Assembly: GCA_002794785.1 (NCBI GenBank)
Contig: NBBA01000002.1
Span: 2,953,712 to 3,017,711 of the forward strand
DNA: 64,000 bases
Direction of reading: 5' to 3'
From: Coniferiporia sulphurascens
Lineage: Eukaryota; Basidiomycota; Agaricomycetes; Hymenochaetales; Hymenochaetaceae
The position numbers and the translations under genes were made by a program. Shown here in pieces: positions 43,301 through 54,732 of this stretch. A model generated the notes under the pieces. It was given only the letters and a program-made list of their open reading frames with translations. It had not been told where the DNA came from and did not search any database. Each line of letters starts with the position of its first letter. The first letter of the stretch is position 1.

Positions 43301-46300
43301 TCCTGTCTGCCAAAGATCATCCGAATCTCATGGTTGGGGGTCTGCAAATGGTCGAGCTGCTTCTGTGCAAAGCTCCGGCCGATTACAAGGCTTCCTTCAG
43401 AAGAGAAGGCGTCCTGCACGAAATTGAGCTGCTTGCAGCTCGTCCACTTCCTCCTCGAACAAAGGAGAAAGAAAAGGTCAAGGAAGAAATGAAGGACTCA
43501 GAGGTTACTCCGTCCGAGATTCCCGAGGCGCCCGTGACAACGGCAGCACCAGGTATCCGCCGAGCCCATCTTCTAGATCCGGAGGACGCCTACACACTGC
43601 GGGCTCGTGTCATCCGTTTCAAGTACCTTTCCACAGACGTACACTCCGATGGGGATGCGACATTTGCGCGCTTACATGATATCGTGGAAGTACTAAAGCA
43701 AAAGGGCGCTACCGACGGACAGTTGCGTGAGACACTCCGTGAACTTGCCAACTTATTCTCCTCTCCACACACCACTGTCTCGAGTTTCGAGCTTTTACAA
43801 AGTGGCCTCGTTGATGCTCTGCTAGAGTTTGCGATGTCGAAAGATGCCACGGGTGAGTTCAATCCTTTTTGTATGATATGAACAGAGTTTTTAATGACTC
43901 CTTAAAGTTGACACCAATCGACGACAGGGACTTCTCATGGAGGAGTTGGCCCAGTACAGAAACGGAAAACCATCTTCAGGTCCGTCACCTCATGGTGTAC
44001 TCGTCAAAAAGCTGCAGGAAAGCTTGACGCGAATGGAATCATTCGAGGTCGCCACAGTCTCGCCTGGTATTGAAGGTATGTTTTAAAAACAATTCCCGCG
44101 CTTACGTATTGATACACTCTACTTCCGCAGATAGTAAACGCAATTCACCATCTCTTCTTGCACGACAAATTCGCCTACGTCTGGTGGCTGAGGAGGGCTC
44201 AGAGGCTTCGCGAGCGGGAAACAGTAACATTGTTGTTTCGATCCACGCCATCGCAACGTTCCAGGCTTTAAACGACTATTTACGTCCGCGTCTATCCGGC
44301 CTTCTATCTTCTATGAGCGGCTCTAGGTTGTCAGGCATGCTTGCAGCGCTTGCTGCTGGCCGATTCCCGCCCGAGGCCTTGATGGGCGGTTCGTCGGGAA
44401 CTCCTGGCTCTTCCTTCCAGCTCCCTATTCTTCCACAATCTACGGGTGGTAATGACGACACAAGAGAGGGAAGGCCGGAACGGCGTCGGAGCCTCCGGCT
44501 CAGTGCAAAGGCTTCCGCAAGTTCCTTGGTGGAGAAGGATAATGCACAGGCGTCTGGTTCATTGGGAGAGGCTCCTCCTTCCGTGGCTTCAACGTCTACC
44601 GTCGCTGTCGCCCCGCTTAGTAAGGGCAATGTGGAACTTACTGGCAGTGAGACGGCCATCAACGATGATGAAGATGATACCGCGGGAGAATTCATGGATG
44701 CAGATGTGGATGCCGAGGTATGCCCATTATGAGCTTTCACTCTTCTGGTATCTTATAGTGCTCAGGTATTCGAGGAGGATCTGGATGATGATTCCGACGG
44801 CTCTGTAGAAAAGACAGTCACACTCTCAGTAGCTGCCGGTATGGCTTATATGGTCCGAAATAACTTGCGTCATATCTGATCCGTCTTCTTGACAGATGGT
44901 TCAAAGGTGGAGGCGCAGACGCCGGACGGAACCCGTGTGGCGACGCCTAATCCTGCGTTGGGCGCTGCAGGACCGATGTCTGGCTCGTCAGATCGGAAGC
45001 CTTCTTATGCAGCTGCGCTCAAGAACAAAGGCAGTGATTGGCATCTGGAATTCAACATGGATGGTCATATTCTCCCTTTGGATATGACTATCTACGGGGC
45101 AGTACACCAACATGAGGCTCGCAAGTCTCCAGGGGGCACCGTCCCGTCAAATATGATCTGGCAAGGAGTGTATACCGTGAAATACAAGAAAGTAACCGGC
45201 CCCCGACAGGTTACCGAAAGTAAGTCTGGTGTACCCTTCGGCCTGATCTACGTTCGACTTAATCCTCATAAGCCGCAGTTGATTCCCCGTCGCGGGCAAG
45301 ATCACCTGTCTCTTCGCTAGCCTCCCTTCCTGATGAGGCATCGTACTCGAAAATTCTTAAGCTTTTGCGCGTCCTACACAGACTGAACGCAGACGTTAAT
45401 GACGATAGCTTTTCGAGTGCCCGGCCACTTCCTGAGACAGCTTTTATTAATAATAAATTGACCGCTAAATTGACTCGTCAGCTAGAAGAGCCGATGATCG
45501 TAGCTAGGTGCGTAATTTGACATTGCTTTAGCTACGTGTTCTCATTTTGTTTTCAGCTCCTGCCTTCCGGAGTGGGCCATGGATCTCCCACTTCATTTCC
45601 CATTCTTATTCCCGTTCTCTACACGCTTCTCATTCCTACAGTCAACATCCTTCGGATATGCGCGCCTTATTTTAAAATGGCAGAGCCAAAATCGTGCCCA
45701 GGAGACGTCTCGGAGAGACGACACATTTGGTTTCCTCGGGCGCTTGCAGAGGCAGAAGGTTCGGATATCAAGAAAGCATATACTTGAGTCCGCTTTCAAA
45801 GTGTTCGAGCTTTATGGGTCGTCTTCATCGATTCTAGAGGTCGAGTACTTTGATGAGGTTGGAACTGGATTAGGTCCGACACTTGAATTCTATTCCATGG
45901 TGTCCAAGGAGTTCGCGAGGCGGGACTTGAAGATTTGGCGAGACGCTGACACTACCCATCCTGGCGTTTACGTTCTGCATCCCACCGGTCTCTTCCCCGC
46001 TCCAGTGGGGCCGTCTGATACCACAGCTGACTGTGGAGAAAAGCGTACCTATGTATTCAAGATCATCGGTCAATTCGTCGCGAAGGCGATGCTCGACTCC
46101 CGCATCATCGACATGACTTTTAATAAGGTCTTCCTCAAGATGATCCTAGGGGATGATGTACCATTAACCATCGCAAACCTCAGGGTAAGCGTGTTCTCCT
46201 CCGGAACGCTAATGATCACAAAATTAACCCTAGTTTTAGCTCGTTGATCCCACATTGGCGAGTTCCTTGAGTAAACTTGAGTCATTGGTTGAACCATCTC

Positions 46301-47184
46301 TCTTCGGGAATGTCAAGGTGATTAAGATGCCGGGGGTAGTGAAACTTAATCACTGACATAAATTTATGTTTAAGATGAAGGCCGACTTGGGATCCATCGA
46401 TGATTTGATGCTGGACTTCACACTGCCAGGCTACGATATAGAGCTACGTGTAAGTACGGTGGGCCTAGACAGATGTTTTATTATTAACCGCCTTACCCCT
46501 TCTCGTAGCCTGGAGGCGGGGATATAGCAGTTACCGCAGAAAATGTTCAGGAATACATCCACGAGGTACTCGACGTGACGATTGGTAAAGGCGCTGAGCC
46601 TCAGGCAAAGGCTTTCCGCGAAGGATTCTCAAAGGTCTTTCCCGTTTCTGACCTGCAAGCTTTCTCCGCGGATGAGCTTGGTGTCCTATTTGGCAGTGCA
46701 GAAGAGGACTGGAGTTATGAGAGTAAGCTGAATTTTTATCATTTTACACAAATATAGGTCACTAATGAATCCAAATTATAGCATTGATGGAGGCTATGAA
46801 AGCTGATCATGGTTTCAATGTCGAAAGTCCGACTATCCGCGACTTGGTGTCCGTACTGACTGAGTATGATACACTATCACGAAGGAGGTTCCTGCAATTT
46901 ATTACGGGTAGTCCGAAGTTGCCGATTGGAGGTTTGTCTTGCGAAATCAATCTTTTCATTCGTAAAGTACTTACCCATATCTATAAGGTTTCCGGAGTCT
47001 TAATCCGCCTCTTACTGTTGTGCGCAAGCCGCATGAGGCACCGCTCACCGCGGACGACTACTTGCCGAGCGTTATGACGTGTGTCAATTATTTGAAGCTG
47101 CCGCAGTACAGCTCGAAGGTCGTCATGCGACAGAAGCTTGAGACCGCAATGATGGAAGGTGTTGGTAGTTTCCATTTGTCCTAA
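40330..47184 (+). CDS. UFD4: HECT E3 ubiquitin ligase, Ufd4/TRIP12 type
   Basis: About 1,900 aa in some 18 exons. From the second exon these are 40539-40879, 40939-41145, 41203-41974, 42036-42693, 42752-43218, 43270-43852, 43908-44075, 44131-44717, 44766-44838, 44896-45219, 45279-45507, 45557-46184, 46240-46317, 46375-46449, 46509-46722, 46782-46931 and 46988-47184; these sum to exactly 1,917 codons. Order: basic and acidic disordered N-terminus; armadillo-like repeats with the TRIP12/Ufd4 signature ([27 protein letters not shown]); a TRIP12-like segment ([18 protein letters not shown]); and a C-terminal HECT domain with the catalytic Cys in [13 protein letters not shown]. Ufd4 acts in the ubiquitin-fusion and N-degron pathways. 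The start is unsettled: ATG 40330 opens an exon with a good donor (40412) whose phase does not match the next acceptor (40538), so ATG 40560 or a non-coding first exon is possible. Confidence 0.9.
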
Positions 47185-48128
47185 AGCAGATATTCCTCGC
47201 ATGTATACAAAGACCTCAGTTTTCCTTTATCCCAAGTAGCCATACAAGTATTGAATTCATATCGCACTCACGTCTCGTCCAGGTTTATTTATACTCACAG
47301 AGTCTCTGCATCTTCGTGTCACTAGAGTCTTTGGCTCATTTTTATGCTTTGAAACCGAACTATTATGTATATATGGCAGTGTATGTCGAGCTTTTTGAAC
47401 GAATGAAATTGGATGCTCAATTTAAGTGGACCCGCATCATTGGATACGCTTCACATTGACTATGAGAACTCCACTTAGAGCGTTTTCTACTATATTTCTT
47501 AATGCCAAATACTTACAATGGACGGAGGGACTTCCTGCCGCCCTTTTTTTTACCCGTATCTATACCCTAGCTACGGTGCAAAATTAGTGGGCTGGTAATG
47601 GCCCGAGACATAAAAGCTAGTGCCACTACGGCTTCACCCCTGAGTCCATTTCCACTACCTAGCATGAATCCGCGTGATTGAATGGCTCCTTTAATTTAAC
47701 GTCGCAAAATGACAAACATCCAGAGTCATGGACTGTCATCAGTATTATTCTTTACTACGTTATAAAGCATCTAAAAAACCCCGTATTTTGGCTGAAACTC
47801 TGAGTCTCAAATCACGACATGCAGTTTTACATAGCGATTGACACGTATTCTCGAAGACCGTGACCTACAAGTGTCAAAATGTGAATTACATAATGAGCGA
47901 TCGCAAACTCGTTATTGAGAAGTATAACGATGTTTTTTCATCTGTATAAATCGGAATAGTCACCGTTTTTGGGCCACAAGCTTGCTTTCCAACTCCAGGT
48001 GTCTGGCGCGATATTTACTGTTGTTTACGTGTCCATGTCACGTGACACATTATTTGATCTTACTCATCACGTACTGTTTTCGAAATCTGAGCACTGTAAC
48101 TGACCACACTACCTCCGGCGCGTAAAAG
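47185..48128. other. intergenic spacer UFD4-RDS3
   Basis: AT-leaning non-coding sequence holding the UFD4 3' end and RDS3 promoter. No repeat or RNA recognised. Confidence 0.5.
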
Positions 48129-48777
48129 ATGTCGAAACATCATCCAGGTGCGCAAAGCATCAATGCCTATTGTCTCTTCTGTATTAATGTCGTGGCTTCG
48201 CAGATCTGATCATGTGCAGGCGTCAGCCTGGCATTGGTATGTGGTAGCTTGCGCTGAAGTCAACAAGCAGCTCACATTTAACCAATCTCCTCCAGCCATT
48301 GGACGTCTCTGTGAGAAATGCGACGGGAAATGGTGGGTGGTACCCTTTGTCCACCTAGGACGTCTGACTGACTGAGTATATAAACGTCAGTCCTGTGTGC
48401 GACTCGTACGTCCGCCCAGAGACGCTCGTCCGTATTTGCGACGAGTGTAACTTCGGGACGTACGGTGGACGGTGTATCATCTGTGGCTCTCCAGGTGCGC
48501 TCGCTCACTCTTTTTGTCATTCTGACCAAGCCACACGACACTGACCGTTCGTTCATTTACTCACAGGAATATCCGATGCGTACTACTGCGCGGAGTGCAC
48601 GCGGCTGGAGAAGGACAGAGACGGCTGTCCGAAGATTGTGAACCTGGGTGCGAGCCGGACAGATCTGTTCTACGAAAGGCGGCGTCTCGGTACGTCCCCT
48701 CCACTTTGCTTTCTTCTTTGTCATGGACGCGCTTTGCTTACGGCTTTTTTTCCTGTCCAGGGTTCAAGAAGGGCTAG
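48129..48777 (+). CDS. RDS3: PHF5A/Rds3/Ini1 splicing factor subunit
   Basis: Six exons: 48129-48147, 48204-48236, 48296-48332, 48391-48494, 48567-48689 and 48761-48777. They encode exactly 110 aa, the usual length of this highly conserved protein. The spliced product begins [16 protein letters not shown] and contains the zinc-binding series [32 protein letters not shown] and [15 protein letters not shown], ending GFKKG. Members form the three-zinc trefoil knot of the U2 snRNP SF3b complex, which recognises the intron branch site. The first exon is 19 nt and the last 17 nt, so simple ORF scanning misses the gene. Confidence 0.96.
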
Positions 48778-49293
48778 TGCTTGGGCGTACTGTTCATTTT
48801 CGTATTGGCCTATTGTATCATATCAACAGGTCTTGTACTAATCCATTTCTCGTACTATGCGAAGGTGTGAACGCGGCGGAGGGACATGTTTCCGTCTGAC
48901 ATTACTCGCTCATTCACTGTCCTTTACCATATACACTGAGTGCGCCACTGTCTGCCCTCCAGTATGAGTAGACCAATGTCTACACTTCACATCAACCTCC
49001 ACCTAAGAGTTAGGCATACGAAGATGATCGATGACATATATACTTTTCGATGCTCGATTACTATACACAATAGGATAAGCCCGGAGGACGTACAATGTTC
49101 TTGGGCTAGTGGAAAGATGCATGTATGGTTATGGCAGACGCAGTGGGGAAAATAATTTAGGGCGAGAACAGGACTGGGCTAGAATTTCATCCGGTGACTC
49201 CGTCTGTGAATAAAGATTCGAACCCCCGCAGACACGATGAACCGTGCGCATCTGTTTAGATATGCGTAAGTATGAGTCCAAACCACCTTAGCG
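48778..49293. other. convergent intergenic region RDS3 / GT15
   Basis: The 3' flanks of two convergent genes meet here. No additional feature seen. Confidence 0.5.
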
Positions 49294-50583
49294 TCAAACG
49301 GGAGGCTCACTGAATGCTTGCTCGGGCTTGCATGAGCACTGGAGCTCCTGGTTCAACGCGTCCTTGGGACAGTTCCAGAACGGGCCGTGGTAGTAGCCAA
49401 CATCACGGAAGTAGTGGATCTGCTCGCGTGGAAGGAGGAGCGCAACGCCGATGCTGTGTACGGGTGCGTCGCCCCAACGTTCGTAGAAGAAGTTGCCACT
49501 CGAGTCGAGGTGGCTGAAGAAGGACATGTATGCGTCCGAGCGGAAGAAGTCTAGGTCGGCGACCTCGAAGTTCGACCAGACTGTGAAAACGGGTTAGTCG
49601 GGGGTGGGTTGAAATTGGGGTGTGGACGTACAGTGGCACTTGTTGTATGACTCCCCGTTGTCATTAGTGAGATATGAGAGCGCATTGTTTTCCGGAAGAA
49701 GCTCCGAGTAGTCGGATATGAAGCCTGAGCGGAGAAAGGAAGTCAGTCGTCAATAAGGAGTCGGAGAACATGAAATGTGATACTTACTCTTGGTGTGGTC
49801 CCAAAGCGTAGGGATCGTCTCAACGTACTCAGGAATTGTAACCGTGAACGAGTAGCGCTTGTTGTTCTCAATCATGTATACGAACGGGTCGAACGGGATA
49901 TCGCACGGGAACCGTACGTTCGGCTCAACGCGCCAATACCATTTGAACTGCTTCAATATATCCTGGCGGAAGAAAAACCCAGAATTGAAGCGACACATGT
50001 TACGATACGGCATGCTGCCCGCGTACGGGATCATACGCAGCGCCTCCATCGCCTGACGGTCATGTTCGTACTTCTCCTCGTCGATCCAGTCGGGCGGGTA
50101 CCAGTGCTCACTCTTAATGAGCCCAAAGTGCACGTCGCCTTTCGTGAGCGAGCGCACGTGGCGCTTGAACTCAAGCGAGAAGGGGACCTCGTTGAGGAAC
50201 GTCCACGGGTAGTTGTGTTTGTGGTTGAACGAATCTTCGAGCGCGCGCATGCTCTCCTCGACGCCGTTGATGTCGCTGTTGCGCGCGAGCATTAGGATTG
50301 TCGCGTTAGCGCGCTGCGTGACCGGGTCGACCGCTGGGTGGATGGTGACGTTGACGGGCGCGTTTAGACGTGGGGGTTGAGTCCTACTCAGTGGTACATA
50401 CTCGCGTGCAGTTTTCGTCGATAAAAGCATCACCTACATGAGTTATCAGCATCTGCCAGTCGACAAAGCTAGAGAGAAACGCACAACGCAAAGCAAGCCG
50501 ACGACAGCCACGAGCAGGCGCAAATGCCTTACGGGTGACCTTCGCAAACGCGAAAGGCTCTCATAGTCAAACAGCTTCGACAT
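49294..50583 (-). CDS. GT15 alpha-1,2-mannosyltransferase (Kre2/Mnt1/Ktr family)
   Basis: Four exons on the minus strand: 50485-50583, 49791-50433, 49632-49724 and 49294-49580 (373 aa). The first exon encodes a short cytoplasmic part and a signal anchor (LRLLVAVVGLLCV), typical of a Golgi type II membrane protein. The catalytic domain shows NATILMLARNSDINGV, FNHKHNYPWTFLNEVPFS, YRNMCRFNSGFFF, YWRVEPNVRFPCDIPFDPF and, across introns, YNKCHFWSNFE, where GT15 enzymes place the catalytic Glu. The C-terminus has HSIGVALLLPREQIHYFRD. The family extends O- and N-linked mannose chains from GDP-mannose. Such enzymes could glycosylate Ser/Thr stalks like those of TM1-TM8, but nothing in the sequence links them. 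Confidence 0.94.
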
Positions 50584-50941
50584 TGTTTTGTCGATACAGG
50601 CGCAGGTGAATGGCCAAAGGCGCTTTAAGCAAGATGTTGTCGAGGATGAGGCGGTGTGCTTCTGGATAGTCAAATGCAAAAAAGCATGGCGCCGCCCGGC
50701 CACGGCCGACTGCGGATTCCTCGACCATGCCAACCGTCATTTGCATGCGTCAAAAATCCTAATTATATCTTTTATCAACAGCCGATGTGCTATTTTAGGA
50801 GAGCCGACCCGATTATCTACACATAGACTCGTCGAGGTACGAATAGTGTATTCAATCAAGCGACGAGAGTCGAATTTTTATTGAACGATATATATACCCG
50901 ACTTTTACCTGTTCGCTAGTCACTGCTACTACCCTTCGAGT
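50584..50941. other. GH31 3' end / GT15 promoter spacer
   Basis: 358 bp between two genes on the minus strand. No feature recognised. Confidence 0.45.
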
Positions 50942-53900
50942 TCAGACATTTCCCGCCAGTATATCAGCCTTACTCCCAAGGAAGAAAACGGGAATCTGGT
51001 CCAACGGTGCGCTGACGTTGACAGTATTCCCTCCCTGCCCAAAGTCCGTTTCCGACCACCTGTAGAGACAATCAACATCCCCGGCACATTCAAACCTTAC
51101 GAGTTTCAAAGATATCATCACTCACCAGTGCGTCCAAGTGAAATTCTGGCTCAACATGTCGCTGCTGAGTCGAGGCAAGTACACCTCCTTCGACGTTGCG
51201 CCCTCCACGCCGTTCGGGGAGATCAACAGCCTCGGACCTGCGCCCAACGATGACTGGGTGATTTCTACTGCATACTTGAGATAGTAACTCACCGAACATG
51301 TACTGGTGCACGATGGACGGGTCGTTCTTCGCTGTCCCGTTAACTACGGCCTCGTCCGAAGAGAAGTCGTAGTATAGTCCACGAACGATGGTTTTGCCGG
51401 ATGACTGCAGCATCTGGAAGAGCCTCTTGACGTAGGGTATTAAACTGTACCTCAGGGCGATATACTGGAGAACAAGAATGAAAATTAATACGTAAGGTCG
51501 ATCGCGAGATAAAGTACACGCACCCCTTTAATAATCTCAAAGTTTTCTTCACCGTAAGCCCAAGGCTAATGTAAAAACACCTATAGGATCGATATATCTC
51601 CAGGAATTATGTCGGGAGCTTACTTCATTTGGACAATTGTTAGCTTCCGGTGGTACCGTGTTCGCAGGGATATCGCAGTTGCGATCGCTAAAGAAAAGCG
51701 GAAGTCAAGTTGCGTTCCGGTACGTTATATCACACGAGAACATATACCCGTGCACTCTCATCTAAGGAACATCAGCGAAACTCAGAATAGCGCCGGCTGT
51801 GTACTCACATATGGCAAGAATACGCCCATACTGAGCCACTTGACGAACAGTTCCCTACCCTGTCATACACGATGAGCTACCTCCACTTAACGACCACGTA
51901 CACCACCCACAAAATCAGTATCCACATTCAGACCCGAAAACCCGCCGATGTCTAGCGTCCAAGACGAGATTCCTGACGCGCCGACCGATACCGCGGCAGT
52001 CACCTGCTGCAGCATGACATCGAACTGCGAATCTGTGTCGCCGCTCCATAGATACGAGCAGAAACGCTGCCCACCAAGAAACGTGCTTCGCGTCAGTGAC
52101 ATGTGCTCACACACCGCAGAGGGCCCTGGTTTGTAGTTCGTGAGGTTGGAAAAGCCCTCGTCAATCGCCTGTTGATGAAGCCATGGATACATCTTTCCAA
52201 AGCCTTCTTGTGTCCCAAGGAAATATTGGGTAAATGTGCGGGCATAGGGAAGGCTGCTGATGGTTTGGCCGTCTGAAGATGGGTAGTGAGTATCCTCGCT
52301 ACACGACCGTACTCTCGTTGCTCACTGTTTACGAAAGCTTCACCGAGACTACCCCCTACAAATGCACATGGGCTCTGTTTAGCAGATGTGGGGCGCATCC
52401 GATTTAGAAAAACACTTACCATCCGCCTGGTCAATCCAAAAGTTTTGGATACCAATTGAAAAGTAGCTATCGTTCAGTCTCTTCCCTGTACGAATCGCGT
52501 CAATTAGCGGGAAAATGGCGCTCTCCTGAGGGTGTGACTGAAGAAATCTCACACAAAAACTCCCGCGCAGCTGGATTGGTCGAGTCAATAAGCCGAGTAT
52601 ACACGCCCGCAAACGAGTCTGTGATCCCTGTCCCGTCCCTCGTCGTTGCCAACAACCCTTTCTCCTGAAGCTCGAGGTAGTTTATCGAGAGATCTTCGAC
52701 GCTCGGCCAGAGCGAGACCATCATCTCCGCGCCCGTAAGCTCTTTCACCTGAGCAGCCATCCCTGCAGGATCTGGGAAGAATTCCGGATCGAAGGACCTA
52801 GGAGTTTCATGTAAGATAAGATGAGAAAGGTTAGCCGATATTGTTTACCAGTCTCCTTGGTACTTCCAAGCGAAGAAATCTGTCGTATAGCATTAGCAGA
52901 TATCAGAAGTCGGGGAAGATGACTCACCGACGACGATGAGGGAGACGTTGACCTGCTCGTCGTGGAATCTCTGCGCGACGTCGATCACCTGTGTTTGGTT
53001 CCAGTAACGCAGCTTGGACTGCTGGTAGCCAAGGAACTGGTCAGGCGGCGTCGGCTGACGGCCTTCACGGGGAAAATTAGAGTCTTCGTTGTAAACGAGA
53101 GTATGAAAAACTCACCAGTAACCGCCGTGTACTGACGTTGGAGGGAGTCGTAGTCGCCCGGCTCCGCCGTGGTTCTGATAGATGTCTGAGTGTCGAGGGG
53201 ATTAGACTAAAGAAAGACACATACATATAGTAATCGACGACTGTGGCTTGGTCCGCAAAATATCGAGTACGGTATGGCGTGAATTCTAACGCGATCGGCA
53301 TGAGTGAAAACCAGTATACGTGCTCTAGCAGATCTAACCAATTCTTCCTTGACTCGGCATATTGAAAAATTGTAGATAACCCTGGCCACTTAGATATTAG
53401 AATAAGGGAGCAAAAATAGCAGATGACATACGTACTTTATTCGACATGTAGATGGGCAGCGTGACTTGTGAGTTGAAGTTCAACAGGTCGATGACTTGTC
53501 CTTTCTTGTTCACGGTATTGTCCTTACAGCAGGCTTGCTGTCCGGCACCGTAGAGCTGCTCATCTGGATCGCTAGAGAACGAATATTCCGCGGCAAAACT
53601 ATTTGCCCTGAAATCCTGGCGATAGAAACGTGCGGTGAGCGTCTTCGTGTCTTGGTACTCCTGCGTCAGGAGATCAAGGACTTCGGAGCCGTTGCTTGCA
53701 GTTGAAACGCGGTAGAAGGAGAGAACGCCGCCCGTAATGGACACAAGTAAGTTGCCGTTTCGCAATGACGCATCTCCTTGAAAAGGAACCAGTGTATCGA
53801 ATGAAAGGCCAGCCGAGCCGCCGGGCCCCTCGATCGGCGGGTCAATCAGAGCAGAAGGTTCATTTCCTGTTGGGTCACGTAGGATGCTTGCACGTACGCG

Positions 53901-54134
53901 CACGCCATGTTCACCGTATGGCTAGACGGGCCAATGAAGCCTATCTTGGACGAACATTACAATGCTACACACCTGCACAAATACGCGTTCAAAGCCGTTT
54001 TGGAGCTTGAGACCCGTGGAGTTGGGCTGGAAGTAGCCAGTAGAGTCGTTGGACGACGCCGAGCCCTGGGCACACACAGACCAAGCAAAGACAGTTTGGA
54101 TGGCGAATAGAGTTTTGGCGAGAGTGTTCTTCAT
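50942..54134 (-). CDS. secreted glycoside hydrolase family 31 (alpha-glucosidase/alpha-xylosidase type)
   Basis: Minus strand from ATG 54134 to TGA 50942, split by many short introns; exon 1 is 53973-54134 and exon 2 53436-53921. MKNTLAKTLFAIQTVFA is a signal peptide. The N-terminal beta domain includes DEQLYGAGQQACC, then GRIEFTPYRTRYFADQAT. The barrel has QSKLRYWNQ, VSLIVVDFFAWKYQGDWSFD and GIQNFWIDQADGG, whose Asp is in the GH31 nucleophile position; LTRSTFLGGQRFCSYLWSGDT, shortened here, carries the acid/base Asp. SSWTLDIGGF and IVRGLYYDFSSD follow, and the end reads LGSKADILAGNV. Specificity between alpha-glucoside and alpha-xyloside cannot be decided from motifs. Internal exon borders were checked only in part. 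Confidence 0.9.
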
Positions 54135-54732
54135 GACCTTTGCCAGAGAGACGAAGACACGACGAGGTCTGGCTGCATCCGAGTCGCTGCCAAGATTATA
54201 AGGCAGAGAACGGATATAAACGGGCCGTAGGGGAACCAGGGAGGAGGCCACAAGGTCACGGCAAAGAAATCGGTATAATAAACGAACGCGAAAGTCGAAC
54301 AATGGAAGTAAGAAGCAGCTTGTTATATAGTACATCTGACCCGAGTTCAACCCGCACCTCCGCCCCGGTAGCACACAGAAATCCAGTGCGGCCTTGGGCT
54401 TCGGATATAGCTACCATGAGCATCGCGTACCACAGACACGCCGGAAACTCGGCTACTTATACTTCCCTAGTCGTCGTAGCGGACGAGGGACTTTTAGTGA
54501 AGCAGCTTCAGTAACTTGAACAACTTGAAGAAGTTGGTTCATATGACCGTGACGTAAGCGGTCGTGACACCGATTACATAGCTCGTGACTAAATACTTTT
54601 CACAGTCACCTTTCCGTGCGCGCGCGGTTATGGTAGGCGTCTCCGAGTGCTGCGCATCTCATACTCAGTGCCTACCTATGTTCTCCTGCCGCCCTCCGTG
54701 TTGAAGCGTGATTCTGGGTCATCGCCGACAGA
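54135..54732. promoter_or_regulatory. divergent promoter region GH31 / PB1-ZZ
   Basis: 598 bp separates the two start codons, so both promoters lie here. A CRE-like word tgacgtaa (about 54550) with a second gtgac nearby is the only notable motif. Confidence 0.45.

Noticed and set aside
40330..47184. The UFD4-like ligase as the partner of the PPxY tails
   Set aside because: PPxY is bound by WW domains; the Ufd4/TRIP12 type has armadillo-like repeats and no WW domain is visible here.
49777..50295. 172-codon plus-strand open frame
   Set aside because: It lies exactly antisense to the main exon of the GT15 gene and has no family features.
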